In this document: positions 51,865-60,970 of the stretch, piece by piece
Numbering within the stretch: the first letter of the stretch is position 1
How the letters are laid out: each line of letters begins with the position of its first letter
Assembly (NCBI RefSeq): GCF_036379515.1
Contig: NZ_DASVGN010000003.1
Coordinates: 62,001 to 126,000 of the forward strand
Reading direction: 5' to 3'
DNA length: 64,000 nt
Source: Castellaniella sp036379515
GTDB lineage: Bacteria > Pseudomonadota > Gammaproteobacteria > Burkholderiales > Burkholderiaceae_B
The notes under the pieces: generated by a model
What the model was told of the DNA's origin: nothing
Database searches by the model: none
What the model saw: the letters and a program-made list of their open reading frames with translations, nothing else
Program-made: the position numbers and the translations under genes

Positions 51865-52764
51865 TCACCGCCGCTTGCGCGCGACCTGGTCTCGTCCCTG
51901 CTGGCGAAACTGGCCCGGGCTCAAGCCAGTGTGCTTCTTGAAGAAACGGCTGAAATAGACTTCATCCTCGAAGCCAAGCTTCCAGGCCAGCGCCTTGATC
52001 GGGTCCGACGTATACACCAGGTCACGCCGAGCCTCGTACACCACGCGCTCGCTGATGACCGCCAGTGCGGACATCCCCAGCACCTCGCGGCACAGCCGGG
52101 TGAGATGCCCTACCGTCACGCCCAATTTCTCGGCGTACACGCCCAATGCCGCGTGCTCACGATACCGTTCATCGACCAGCGCCCGGAACTTCTGAATCAG
52201 CTGCGCCTTGCGCGTGCTGCCCGCCTCCAGGGTCAGGCCCTGCCGATGGCGAATCCTGCCAATACGCATGACGAGCGCCGCCAGTAGCGACATGCAGACG
52301 CCGGGCTGTGCGATCTGGTGGCTCAGGAACTCTTTCGAGATGGCGTCGAACAAGGGTTCCAGCGTTTTCAGGGCAGGATCTTCCGGCGCAAATTCGATGG
52401 AGAACGGGTCTCGCAGCACGGACAGCATGTCGGGATCTGCCGCACCGATGATCAGCTCGAGGATATGCTGCACCGCCGTGATGACCGGCCCATCCACGTG
52501 CGGCGAGAAATGAAACGAATGCTCAATTTGTTCTGGAATTGACAACAGGCACGGCGCTTGAACCATCAATCGTTCCGAACCGAAGCCGATCTCTCCTCCA
52601 CCCCGAGTCAGGTAAAGCAGTTGAATGAAAGATTTATGAGAATGCGGCCTGATCACCCAATGATTCAGTGAAGATCGCGTTGGAATCGATTCTATGTGGA
52701 CTGAATCCACCCAGTGATCCAGGCCGTTTGTAGCGTACAAACCGTCGTCGGGGTTTTCCCTCAT
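51865..52764 (-). CDS. AraC-family transcriptional regulator
   Basis: 299 residues. N-terminal cupin sensor (~20-110: RPHSHKSFIQLLYLTRGGG) and a C-terminal pair of helix-turn-helices (~200-295: LGVTVGHLTRLCREVLGMSA and PIKALAWKLGFEDEVYFSRFFKKHTGLSPGQFR). Similar in layout to PobR-type activators of aromatic or other catabolic genes. Divergent from the SDR/flavoprotein/ABC operon with a 220-nt gap, so it probably activates that operon in response to its substrate. Confidence 0.88.
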   Translation of the reverse strand: MRENPDDGLYATNGLDHWVDSVHIESIPTRSSLNHWVIRPHSHKSFIQLLYLTRGGGEIGFGSERLMVQAPCLLSIPEQIEHSFHFSPHVDGPVITAVQHILELIIGAADPDMLSVLRDPFSIEFAPEDPALKTLEPLFDAISKEFLSHQIAQPGVCMSLLAALVMRIGRIRHRQGLTLEAGSTRKAQLIQKFRALVDERYREHAALGVYAEKLGVTVGHLTRLCREVLGMSALAVISERVVYEARRDLVYTSDPIKALAWKLGFEDEVYFSRFFKKHTGLSPGQFRQQGRDQVARKRR

Positions 52765-52984
52765 TTCAGCCTCACGCGCAGGATTGATGCACGAATTGTC
52801 CTGTCAACCGCACGAATCGTCAATTCTGATGAACGCCCACATCCGGATAATGAATCGCATCGAATCAACACGACAGATCTCTAGACACCCGGAATTCATC
52901 ACCTGTTTCAGGGACGACTGGCCGTCACACGACCCGAACACGAGCGGCTCCTGAGGCACCTCACTCATCACGTTGGAGAACACT

Positions 52985-53806
52985 ATGCAAGAGCCAAACT
53001 GGCTTGGCTTGCAGGGGAAAGTCTTTGCCATCACCGGCGCCGCTCACGGCATCGGCCTGGGCATCGCACACGGGCTGGCCGCAGCCGGCGCTCATGTCGC
53101 CCTCCTGGATTTCGACCACCCGGCCGCGCAAGAAGCCGCGGCCACGCTGGCAAGAAGCGGGGCTAAGGCCGTTGCAGTCCACTGCGACACGACGGACAGC
53201 CAAAGCCTGGCTGCTGCAGCCGAACAGGTCCGGCACGCGCTTGGCACCTGCAGCGGACTCGTGAACAACGCAGGCATTCTGCGCTCCGCCTCTCTGGCCG
53301 ACGTCGGTCTCGACGAGTGGAACCGGGTGCTGGGCGTGAATCTCACGGGCTACCTGCTCACTGCCCGTGCGTTCCGCCCGCAACTGCAAGCATCGGGCCA
53401 TTCCAGCATCGTGCACATCGCGTCGATTGCCGGGAGCTTTCCCCAGACGCACAGCGGGGCCTACAGCGCGAGCAAGGCCGGGATTCGGCTGATGTCACGC
53501 CAGATCGCAGTGGAGTGGCGCAACGACCACATCCGCAGCAACACCATCTGCCCCGGCATGATCCGCACACCACTGTCTGCGGCGTTCTATGCGCAGCCGG
53601 GGCTCGAAGCCAGCCGTGCAGCAATGACGGCCAGCGGCCGCGTCGGAGAGCCCGAAGACATCGCCAACACGGCGCTGTTCCTGCTGAGTGCACGGTCGGC
53701 TTACATCAACGCCACGGACATCGCGGTCAACGGCGGCATGGACGCCATGCTGATGGACATGGTGCCGCGCCCCGGCTTCAACCACACCGCAAAACAGGAG
53801 GCCTGA
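52985..53806 (+). CDS. Short-chain dehydrogenase/reductase
   Basis: 273 residues from the ATG at 52985 (TTGGAGA 8 nt upstream). Classical SDR: cofactor loop ITGAAHGIGLGIA (TGxxxGIG), Asp after beta-2 (LLDFDHP) favouring NAD, NNAG in LVNNAGILR, catalytic Ser in HIASIAGS, and Y-x3-K in GAYSASKAG. First gene of the AraC-controlled operon; oxidises an alcohol or reduces a ketone on an unidentified substrate. The next gene follows after one base. Confidence 0.9.
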   Translation: MQEPNWLGLQGKVFAITGAAHGIGLGIAHGLAAAGAHVALLDFDHPAAQEAAATLARSGAKAVAVHCDTTDSQSLAAAAEQVRHALGTCSGLVNNAGILRSASLADVGLDEWNRVLGVNLTGYLLTARAFRPQLQASGHSSIVHIASIAGSFPQTHSGAYSASKAGIRLMSRQIAVEWRNDHIRSNTICPGMIRTPLSAAFYAQPGLEASRAAMTASGRVGEPEDIANTALFLLSARSAYINATDIAVNGGMDAMLMDMVPRPGFNHTAKQEA

Positions 53807-53807
53807 A

Positions 53808-55520
53808 ATGGCAACGGACAAACTTCGGGACGGCACCCGCTGCGACCTGCTGATCATCGGGGCGGGGGTCTCAGGCCTGACCACGGCCGTGGTCGCCGCC
53901 AAGCAAGGGCTGAACGTCATCGTGGTGGAAAAGGCACCCGTGTTCGGAGGCACCGCCGCCTTCTCGGGCGGAGTGCTCTGGATTCCCGGGAACCACGTCG
54001 CCCGCACGGCAGGTATCGCCGACACGCGCGAAGACGCGCTGACCTACATCAAGGCCGAGACTGGAGAAAACTTCAACCCCGAGATCATCAACGCCTTTCT
54101 GGACACAGGCCCCGAGATGGCCGAGTTCTTCGAGCGCGAGACCGAGGTCAAGTTCGTGGCAACCCAATACCCGGACTACCACCCGGACCAGGTCGGTGCC
54201 GCGCAAGTGGGCCGATCCATTCTGGCCAAACCCTATGACATCCGGGCGCTGGGCGCCGAGATGAAGCGGCTGCGCTCGCCCTTGAAGGCCATCACCTTCA
54301 TCGGCATGATGTTCAACTCGTCGAGCCCGGACATCCGCCACTTCTTCAACGCCACCAAATCGCTGACGTCCTTCATCTACGTGACCAAGCGCCTGGCCAA
54401 GCACCTGAAGGAGCTGGCGCTCTATCACCGCGGCGTCAACGTCACCAGCGGCAACGCGCTGATGGCCCGCCTGGCGAAGTCGGCGCTGGACCTGAACATC
54501 CCGATCTACACCGAAAGCCCGGTCAGCCGGCTGATCGAGGATTCGAAGCGCGTGACGGGCGCCGTCATCCGCACTCCCACCGGAGAGGTCAGAATCTACG
54601 CCACACGGGCCGTCGTCCTGGCGTCGGGCGGCTTCCCGCACGACGAAACTCGCCTGAAGCAGGTCTACCCGCACGTCCACCGGGGTGGCCACCACCTGTC
54701 TCCCACCCCAGTGGAGAACACGGGCGACGGCGTGCGCCTGGCCGAGCAGAAAGGGGCGTCACTGCGCATGGACTATCCCAACGCATCCGCCTGGATTCCG
54801 GTCTCGCACGTGCCGTTCGGCAAGGGCGAATACGGCGTCTTCCCGCACCTCATCGACCGCTACAAACCCGGCATGATCGGGGTGTTGCAAAACGGCAAGC
54901 GGTTCACCAACGAGTCGAATTCCTACCATGATGTCGGGCAAGCGATGATCAAGGCCTGCGCCGACCAGAAGGACACCGCGATGTGGCTGATCTGCGACCA
55001 CAGGACGATCCGCAAGTACGGCCTGGGCTATGCCAAGCCGGCCCCCGTTCCACTGGGGCCCATGATCAAACGGGGCTACCTGAACAAGGGCAACACGCTG
55101 CGCGAGCTTGCCCAGTCTGCAGGCATCGACCCGCAGGGCCTGGAAGCGACCGTCAAGGCCTTCAACGAATCGGCCACGCGGGGGCAGGACCCCGAATTTC
55201 ACCGAGGCTCGACCGCCTTCAACCGATATCTGGGCGATGCCGAGCACCAGCCCAATCCCTGCGTGGGCCCCATCCTGCATGCGCCGTTCTACGCCCTGAA
55301 ACTCGTCATGGGCGATCTGGGCACCTTTGACGGCATCCGCACGACGCTGGTCGGAGAAGTGCTGGACGCACAGGATCAAGCCATTCCAGGCCTGTATGCC
55401 GTGGGCAACGATCGGGCCAGCATCTTCGGCGGCCATTACATCGCCGCCGGCATCACGTTGGGCCCCAACATGACCTTCAGCTACCTGACCGCAAAACATC
55501 TGGCCTCCGCGCAAGCCTGA
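53808..55520 (+). CDS. KstD-like FAD-dependent dehydrogenase (3-ketosteroid-1-dehydrogenase family)
   Basis: 570 residues. FAD fold LLIIGAGVSGLTTAVVA (14-30) and EKAPVFGGTAAFSGG (41-55). The PDYHP block (122-126), the C-terminal GLYAVGNDRAS and the tail GHYIAAGITLGPNM resemble 3-ketosteroid 1-dehydrogenases and related flavoproteins; Y544 and G548 match the catalytic Tyr and Gly of the KstD pattern YPGAG, and Y121/Y124 are near the position of the first catalytic Tyr. It probably inserts a double bond next to a keto group, but the substrate need not be a steroid. Sits one base after the SDR gene. Confidence 0.82.
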   Translation: MATDKLRDGTRCDLLIIGAGVSGLTTAVVAAKQGLNVIVVEKAPVFGGTAAFSGGVLWIPGNHVARTAGIADTREDALTYIKAETGENFNPEIINAFLDTGPEMAEFFERETEVKFVATQYPDYHPDQVGAAQVGRSILAKPYDIRALGAEMKRLRSPLKAITFIGMMFNSSSPDIRHFFNATKSLTSFIYVTKRLAKHLKELALYHRGVNVTSGNALMARLAKSALDLNIPIYTESPVSRLIEDSKRVTGAVIRTPTGEVRIYATRAVVLASGGFPHDETRLKQVYPHVHRGGHHLSPTPVENTGDGVRLAEQKGASLRMDYPNASAWIPVSHVPFGKGEYGVFPHLIDRYKPGMIGVLQNGKRFTNESNSYHDVGQAMIKACADQKDTAMWLICDHRTIRKYGLGYAKPAPVPLGPMIKRGYLNKGNTLRELAQSAGIDPQGLEATVKAFNESATRGQDPEFHRGSTAFNRYLGDAEHQPNPCVGPILHAPFYALKLVMGDLGTFDGIRTTLVGEVLDAQDQAIPGLYAVGNDRASIFGGHYIAAGITLGPNMTFSYLTAKHLASAQA

Positions 55521-55542
55521 ACTGTCCACAAGGATCAATACC

Positions 55543-55881
55543 ATGCCCATCGACGATTCGCTTCCTCTCATCGACCACCGCATCTACACCATTGCACTGC
55601 GCAAGATGCCGGAGTTCCTCGATGTCTTCAATACCCTGGCCATGCCCATCCTGCGTGAAACGCTGGGCAACCCCATCGGCCTGTACACCAGCCTGGTGGG
55701 GCCACAGAACCAGTTCGTGCACCTGTGGGCGTACAAGGACCTGGCCGACTACCAGGAACGTTGCCGACGCCGCGACACGCATCCGGATTTCCCCGCCTAC
55801 CTGGCTGCTTCGGGACATCTGATCGTGGCACAGGAAACGCGGCTGATCACCCAGGCCTCGCTGTTCTACGCGCCATGCTGA
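55543..55881 (+). CDS. NIPSNAP-family protein
   Basis: 112 residues. Ferredoxin-like dimeric alpha-beta fold suggested by DHRIYTIALRKMPEFLDVF and FVHLWAYKDLADYQERCRRR. NIPSNAP proteins are common in bacterial catabolic clusters, with no defined chemistry. The stop codon overlaps the next gene start (ATGCTGA). Confidence 0.85.
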   Translation: MPIDDSLPLIDHRIYTIALRKMPEFLDVFNTLAMPILRETLGNPIGLYTSLVGPQNQFVHLWAYKDLADYQERCRRRDTHPDFPAYLAASGHLIVAQETRLITQASLFYAPC

Positions 55882-56726
55882 CCATCAACATCATCAACGG
55901 CCTTGTCTACGGCGCACTGCTCGCCATCGTCGCCTCTGGCCTGGCACTGATCTACGGGCTACGGCGAGTCGTGAACTTCGCCCACGGCTCCCTCTACATG
56001 CTGGGGGCCTACATCGGCTACAGCGTGGCCCTGCACACCAACTTCTGGGTGGCGCTGGTCATTGCCACCGGCGCCATGTTCATCATCGGCGCCCTGCTGG
56101 ACCGCTATGGCCTGCGCCTGTTGCAGGACTATGACCCACTCAGCATCATCCTGGTCACCTTCGGCCTGCTGCTCATCCTGGAAGACGTGGTGCAGACGAT
56201 CTGGGGCAAGAGCAACCTGTCGCTGGCCGAGCCTGCCCTGCTGGATCACTCGATCACCCTTGCGGGCATGACGCTGCCGGTCTACCGGATCGCTGTCGTA
56301 TTCGTGGGAGTCCTGGTGGCGATCGGGCTGAGTCTCTGGTTGCAGAAGACACGGATGGGCCTGCACGTGAGGGCCTCCAGCACCGATCCGACGACCACGG
56401 CCATGCAAGGGGTCAACACCGACCGGCTCAGCGCGCTCGTGGTGGGCCTGGGCACCGCGCTGGCGGGCTTTGCCGGCATCGTGACGGCCCCCTTTCTGTC
56501 GCTGTCACCCACCATGGGCAGCAGTGTCCTCATCGATTCCTTCATGGTGGTCGTCATCGGTGGGCTGGGAAGCCTTCCCGGCGCGTTCCTCGCGGCTCTG
56601 GTGCTGGGGCAGGTACAGACGCTGGGGGCCGTCTACCTTCCTGAAGTCTCGGCCTCGCTGCCCTTCATCCTGATGATCGCCGTCCTGATCTGGAGGCCGG
56701 CGGGCATCGCTGGAAACCGCACATGA
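55875..56726 (+). CDS. livH: Branched-chain-type ABC transporter permease LivH
   Basis: 283 residues from ATG 55875, eight or so membrane helices. LivH signature: NGLVYGALLAIVASGLALIYGLRRVVNFAHGS at the N-terminus and VVVIGGLGSLPGAFLAALVLG near the end. Overlaps the NIPSNAP gene at ATGCTGA and livM at ATGA, so the genes are translationally coupled. The longer upstream frame lies inside the NIPSNAP gene. Confidence 0.92.
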   Translation: MLTINIINGLVYGALLAIVASGLALIYGLRRVVNFAHGSLYMLGAYIGYSVALHTNFWVALVIATGAMFIIGALLDRYGLRLLQDYDPLSIILVTFGLLLILEDVVQTIWGKSNLSLAEPALLDHSITLAGMTLPVYRIAVVFVGVLVAIGLSLWLQKTRMGLHVRASSTDPTTTAMQGVNTDRLSALVVGLGTALAGFAGIVTAPFLSLSPTMGSSVLIDSFMVVVIGGLGSLPGAFLAALVLGQVQTLGAVYLPEVSASLPFILMIAVLIWRPAGIAGNRT

Positions 56727-57721
56727 ACGCATCCTTTCGAGCCGGCAGGCTCTCCCTGGCAACGCTGGTCGGCATTCTGGTGGTGGTGGCCATCGGTCAG
56801 ATGGTCAGCTCGGCCACCACACTCTCCATCCTGACACAGGCGGGCATCTTTGCCCTGTTTGCCACGGGGGTCGGCATCCTGTTGAAACAAAATGGCATGG
56901 TGAGCTTCGGCCACGCTGCCTTCTTTGGAATCAGTGCGTACTGCGTGGCCATCTGCCTGCAGGAAACGCAGTGGCCGGCCGAGCTCATCATCCTGATCAG
57001 CCTGGTCGCAACGACTCTCTTCGGGTTCGTGCTGGCACTGATCATCGTGCGCGTGCCGGGCATCGCCTTCGCCATGCTGACGCTGGCCTTTGGCCAGCTG
57101 TTCTATCAGCTGGCACTGAAGTCCCGTCACCTGACGGGAGGCGCCGACGGCATCAGCATTGCCTGGCCCGACACCCTTTTCGGGATCCCGACCTCGACGC
57201 TGCTGGAAAATCACGTGATCTTCACGATCTGCTGGGTCATCCTGATCCTGACTCTGGCGCTGCTGGTGTGGCTGCACCACAGCCGCTTCGGCCAGACCAC
57301 CGAAGCCATTCGCGACAACGCAGAGCGGGCCACCTTCATCGGCATCCGCCCAACGATCCCACGCGCGATGATCTTCGCGCTATCGGCCCTGATCACCGCA
57401 GCGGCCGGAATCCTGGCGGCCTTCAACTCCGGCTTCATCTCTCCCGACAGCCTGCACTGGAGCGTCTCGGGCACCGTACTGATGATGGTGGTCGTGGGTG
57501 GTTACTGGAACATTACGGGGCCAGCACTCGGTGCCGTGATCTACGTCGTCGCCAAAGACTGGATCGGCGATCTGTCCACCCACTGGCTGTCGCTGTTCGG
57601 CATCCTGCTGATCGTCATCGTCGTGTTCACCGACAACGGCATCAGCGGTGCACTGAACCACCTGGCCCGCCGCACCGGCAAGGCCGCAGCCCCCGTCAAT
57701 CCGCGTGGAGAAACGTCATGA
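56723..57721 (+). CDS. livM: Branched-chain-type ABC transporter permease LivM
   Basis: 332 residues, about ten hydrophobic helices. LivM signature: GVGILLKQNGMVSFGHAAFFGISAY and IRDNAERATFIGIRP, followed by MVVVGGYWNITGPALGAVIY. Four-base overlap with livH and with livG. Confidence 0.92.
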   Translation: MNASFRAGRLSLATLVGILVVVAIGQMVSSATTLSILTQAGIFALFATGVGILLKQNGMVSFGHAAFFGISAYCVAICLQETQWPAELIILISLVATTLFGFVLALIIVRVPGIAFAMLTLAFGQLFYQLALKSRHLTGGADGISIAWPDTLFGIPTSTLLENHVIFTICWVILILTLALLVWLHHSRFGQTTEAIRDNAERATFIGIRPTIPRAMIFALSALITAAAGILAAFNSGFISPDSLHWSVSGTVLMMVVVGGYWNITGPALGAVIYVVAKDWIGDLSTHWLSLFGILLIVIVVFTDNGISGALNHLARRTGKAAAPVNPRGETS

Positions 57722-58443
57722 GCCCAGACCTTCCCATCCTTCAGATGAAGGACGTCGCCGTGCACTACGGCGGTGTCAAGGCAGTGGACGGGGTGTCCTT
57801 CGACCTGAAGCGCGGTGAAATCCACGGTCTGATCGGCCCCAACGGGGCAGGCAAGTCCACCGTCATCGACGCCATCAGCGGCCGGCGGCGTCTTACGCAC
57901 GGCAGCATCCGTCTGAAGGGGGCCGACATCACTCAAATGGGCGTCATCGAGCGGCGCCAGCGCGGCCTGGCGCGCTCGTTTCAGAGGACCAGCATCTTTG
58001 CCAACATGACGACGCGCGCGCAAATCCATCTGGCCGCTCATACGGTAGGTGCCGAGGCACCCGACGAGGACGCGCTTCACGTCATGAGTCAATTGGACCT
58101 GACGGACGTCGCAGACGCCGCCGCCAACCGCCTGGGATACGGTCAGCAGCGCCGCCTCGATCTGGCGCTGGCCCTGGTGGGCCGGCCCGCCGTCCTGCTG
58201 CTGGATGAGCCCATGGCCGGCCTGTCACCTCAGGAATCGGCCGACCTGGCGACTCACCTGACGCGACTGACCCAGGACTGGAACGTCTCCATCCTGCTGG
58301 TCGAGCACGACACAGACACCCTGTTCAGCATTTCCAACTCGGTCACCGTCTTCGAACTGGGGCGCGTGATTGCCAGTGGCCGCCCCGACGACGTGCGCGC
58401 CGAGCCTCGTGTTCGCGAAGCCTACTTGGGGAGCGCCGCATGA
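57718..58443 (+). CDS. livG: Branched-chain-type ABC transporter ATPase LivG
   Basis: 241 residues. Walker A GPNGAGKST, Q-loop RSFQRTSIF, a diverged signature GYGQQRRLDLALAL (in place of LSGGQ) and Walker B VLLLDEPMAGLSP, then EHDTDTLFSI. The GYGQQRR signature is a usual LivG variation. Four-base overlaps on both sides. Confidence 0.92.
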   Translation: MSPDLPILQMKDVAVHYGGVKAVDGVSFDLKRGEIHGLIGPNGAGKSTVIDAISGRRRLTHGSIRLKGADITQMGVIERRQRGLARSFQRTSIFANMTTRAQIHLAAHTVGAEAPDEDALHVMSQLDLTDVADAAANRLGYGQQRRLDLALALVGRPAVLLLDEPMAGLSPQESADLATHLTRLTQDWNVSILLVEHDTDTLFSISNSVTVFELGRVIASGRPDDVRAEPRVREAYLGSAA

Positions 58444-59138
58444 AAACCTTGCTCCAGATGCACGACGTGCATGCCTACTACGGTGCCGCGCACATTCTGC
58501 ATGGACTGACCCTGCAAGTGGGCGAGGGGGAACGAGTCGCCCTCATAGGACGCAACGGCGTCGGCAAGACCACCGCGATCAACACCTTGATGGGGGTGGC
58601 CAGGCTGGGGGACGGCGAAATCCGGTTCAACGACGTCCCCATCCACAAGGCCATGCCCTACATTCCGGCTCAGTTCGGGCTTGCCATCGTCCCTCAGGGG
58701 CGCTGCATCGTCGCCAACCTCACCATTGAGGAAAACCTGCTGCTGGGCGCTGCGCGACAACGACCCGGCCCCTGGAATCTGAACGAAATCTATCGGCTGT
58801 TCCCCATTCTGAAGGAACGAGCCCACACGCCAGGCACAGCGCTGTCCGGAGGGCAGCAGCAGATGCTGGCCATCGGACGTGCACTCATGGCCAACCCTTC
58901 GCTCATGATTCTGGACGAACCCACCGAAGGCCTGGCGCCCGTCATCGTCGATCAGCTGGCGGACACCCTGAACGGGGTCACGCGCCAAGGGATGGCCATC
59001 CTGCTCATCGAACAGAACCTGGGCCTGGTGGCTCGAACGACTTCGCGGTATTACGCCGTCGAAAAAGGGCGCATCACTGCCAGCGGCAGTGTGAATCCCG
59101 ATCACATCAAAGAGCTCTACAGCCACATTGCAGTCTGA
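58440..59138 (+). CDS. livF: Branched-chain-type ABC transporter ATPase LivF
   Basis: 232 residues. Walker A GRNGVGKTT, LivF-type IVPQGRCIVANLTIEENLLLG, signature LSGGQQQMLAIGRAL and Walker B LMILDEPTEGLAP. Last of the four transporter-core genes; a binding-protein gene follows after 21 nt. Confidence 0.93.
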   Translation: MKTLLQMHDVHAYYGAAHILHGLTLQVGEGERVALIGRNGVGKTTAINTLMGVARLGDGEIRFNDVPIHKAMPYIPAQFGLAIVPQGRCIVANLTIEENLLLGAARQRPGPWNLNEIYRLFPILKERAHTPGTALSGGQQQMLAIGRALMANPSLMILDEPTEGLAPVIVDQLADTLNGVTRQGMAILLIEQNLGLVARTTSRYYAVEKGRITASGSVNPDHIKELYSHIAV

Positions 59139-59159
59139 CACGTCAAAGGAGACAAGGTC

Positions 59160-60353
59160 ATGAAAATCGCAACCCTCAAGCTGTCCTTCACCACGCTGGC
59201 GATCGCCGTGTGTCTGGCCGGCACCAACGCCCAGGCCGCCGATAAAGATCCGATCCGCATCGGGGCCGTCACGTCCACATCCGGCGTATTCGCCCAGCAA
59301 GGCGAAGAAGTCATGCGGGCCATTCAGTTCGCCGTCGACCAGGCCAACGCCCAGGGCGGCGTGGACGGCCGCAAGGTCCTGATCAAGACGGGTGACGACG
59401 AAAGCACCCCGAAACAGGGTCTGCAGGCCTCTGAAAAACTGGCTCGCGATGGCTACAAATTTCTGATCGGACCCATCGCATCGTCCATCACCATGGCGAT
59501 CGGCCAGAACCTCAATCGCTGGGATGCCATGCTGGTCGCCACCGTCAGCAAGAGCGACAAGATCACAGGCGACACCTGCAAGCCGCGGATGTTCCGGACC
59601 AACCACTCGGACGCCATGGACGTTGCCATGTTCGATCAGTGGATGACGGACATTCCCCAGAAGAATTTCGCCATCATTGCCGCCGACTATGCCTGGGGCC
59701 ACGATTCTGCCAAAACCTTCACCAAAGCGGCCGAGGCGCAAGGCAAAAAGGTGTCGCTCACCCTCTTCCCGCCACTGGGCACCAAAGACTTTGCCCCCTA
59801 TATCTCACAGATCAAGGCCGACCCCAAGATCGACGGGCTGTGGGTGGCTCTCGTCGGCAGTGACCTCATTGCCTACGCCAAGCAGGCCCAAAGCTTCGGG
59901 TTGACCTCCAAGACCACGCTGGGCCACGCCATGATCATGAACTTTGCCGTGGCGGCCACGGGTGACGCCATGAAAGGCATCCAGGGCAACATGGAATATG
60001 GCGCCGAGATCGACACCCCTCAGAACAAGGCATTCGTCAAAGCGTGGGAGTCGAAATTTCATCGCGTTCCGACCGACAACGAAGGTGCTGCCTACAACGG
60101 GATGGAAGCGATCTTCGCCGGAGTGAAAAAGGCCGACAGTGTCGACCCCGGAAAAGTGTCCAAGGCATTGAGCGGATTGACCTACGACACCATCTATGGC
60201 CCTGCCACCATGCGCGCGGCCGACCATCAACTGGTGATTCCTGACTACATCGGCCAAGTGCAAGAAGTGGACGGCGTGCTGCGTCCTGTCATCACGCATA
60301 CCTTTCCGGCCTCTCTGGTGCCGGCGCCTACAGGCGAATGCAAGATGAAATGA
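59160..60353 (+). CDS. Periplasmic substrate-binding protein (LivK/Leu-Ile-Val type)
   Basis: 397 residues. Signal peptide 1-26 ending NAQA-AD. Mature protein is a type I periplasmic-binding fold: RIGAVTSTSGVFAQQGEEVMRAIQFAVDQ, VLIKTGDDESTP, FLIGPIASSI, and ADYAWGHD. Homologues of this class carry amino acids but also aromatic acids, urea and other carboxylates. It gives the importer its specificity, which cannot be read from the sequence. Ribosome site AAGGAGA before ATG 59160. Last gene of the AraC-linked operon. Confidence 0.9.
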   Translation: MKIATLKLSFTTLAIAVCLAGTNAQAADKDPIRIGAVTSTSGVFAQQGEEVMRAIQFAVDQANAQGGVDGRKVLIKTGDDESTPKQGLQASEKLARDGYKFLIGPIASSITMAIGQNLNRWDAMLVATVSKSDKITGDTCKPRMFRTNHSDAMDVAMFDQWMTDIPQKNFAIIAADYAWGHDSAKTFTKAAEAQGKKVSLTLFPPLGTKDFAPYISQIKADPKIDGLWVALVGSDLIAYAKQAQSFGLTSKTTLGHAMIMNFAVAATGDAMKGIQGNMEYGAEIDTPQNKAFVKAWESKFHRVPTDNEGAAYNGMEAIFAGVKKADSVDPGKVSKALSGLTYDTIYGPATMRAADHQLVIPDYIGQVQEVDGVLRPVITHTFPASLVPAPTGECKMK

Positions 60354-60372
60354 CGGCACCGACCTTGTGAAC

Positions 60373-60942
60373 TCAGGCGTGGCTGCGCATTTCGGGCCAC
60401 GCCTTTTTAAGGTAGTAGCACATCGACCAAACGGTGAGGATGGCCGCCACCACGATCAAGACGGTCCCGATCGCCTGTATTGGCGCCCCCTGGATGGGCT
60501 GCCAATACAGCAGGCAGGGAATGGCGACCATCTGCGCGGCCGTCTTGAATTTGCCGAGGCGGTGAACGGCCACGCTGCTGCTGGCACCGATCTTGGCCAT
60601 CCATTCGCGCAATGCCGAAATGGTGATTTCGCGGCCGATGATGACCAAGGCGATGAGCATGTCGACGCGACCCAGATCCAGCAGGATGAGAAGGGCAGCG
60701 CTGACCATGAGTTTGTCGGCCACGGGGTCCAGGAACGCCCCAAAAGCGGACGTCTGGTTCCAGCGCCGCGCCAGCCAGCCGTCGAGCCAGTCGGTGACGG
60801 CTGCGACGATGAAGGCGGCGGCGGCCACCATGTCGCGGGCCTCCGGGCTGATCCAGGAAGGCGGGATGTAAAACAGCCCCACCAGGAGCGGGATCATTAC
60901 GATGCGCAACCAGGTGAGCGCGATGGGGAGATTGAACGGCAT
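60373..60942 (-). CDS. pgsA: CDP-diacylglycerol-glycerol-3-phosphate 3-phosphatidyltransferase
   Basis: Makes phosphatidylglycerol phosphate at the inner membrane. 189 residues with five or six helices. The CDP-alcohol phosphotransferase motif D-G-x2-A-R-x8-G-x3-D-x3-D is complete in DWLDGWLARRWN and AFGAFLDPVADKL. N-terminus MPFNLPIALTWLRI is typical. Downstream of uvrC by 28 nt on the same strand, as in many proteobacteria. Confidence 0.94.
   Translation of the reverse strand: MPFNLPIALTWLRIVMIPLLVGLFYIPPSWISPEARDMVAAAAFIVAAVTDWLDGWLARRWNQTSAFGAFLDPVADKLMVSAALLILLDLGRVDMLIALVIIGREITISALREWMAKIGASSSVAVHRLGKFKTAAQMVAIPCLLYWQPIQGAPIQAIGTVLIVVAAILTVWSMCYYLKKAWPEMRSHA
60375..60409 (+). terminator. 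Terminator of the AraC-linked operon, overlapping the pgsA 3' end
   Basis: Perfect 9-bp stem AGGCGTGGC (60375-60383) / GCCACGCCT (60396-60404) with a 12-nt loop, followed by TTTT. It starts 22 nt after the binding-protein stop codon and lies within the last ten codons of the convergent gene pgsA. Confidence 0.85.
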
Positions 60943-60970
60943 GATAGATGCAATACTACCTTAAGCCAGC

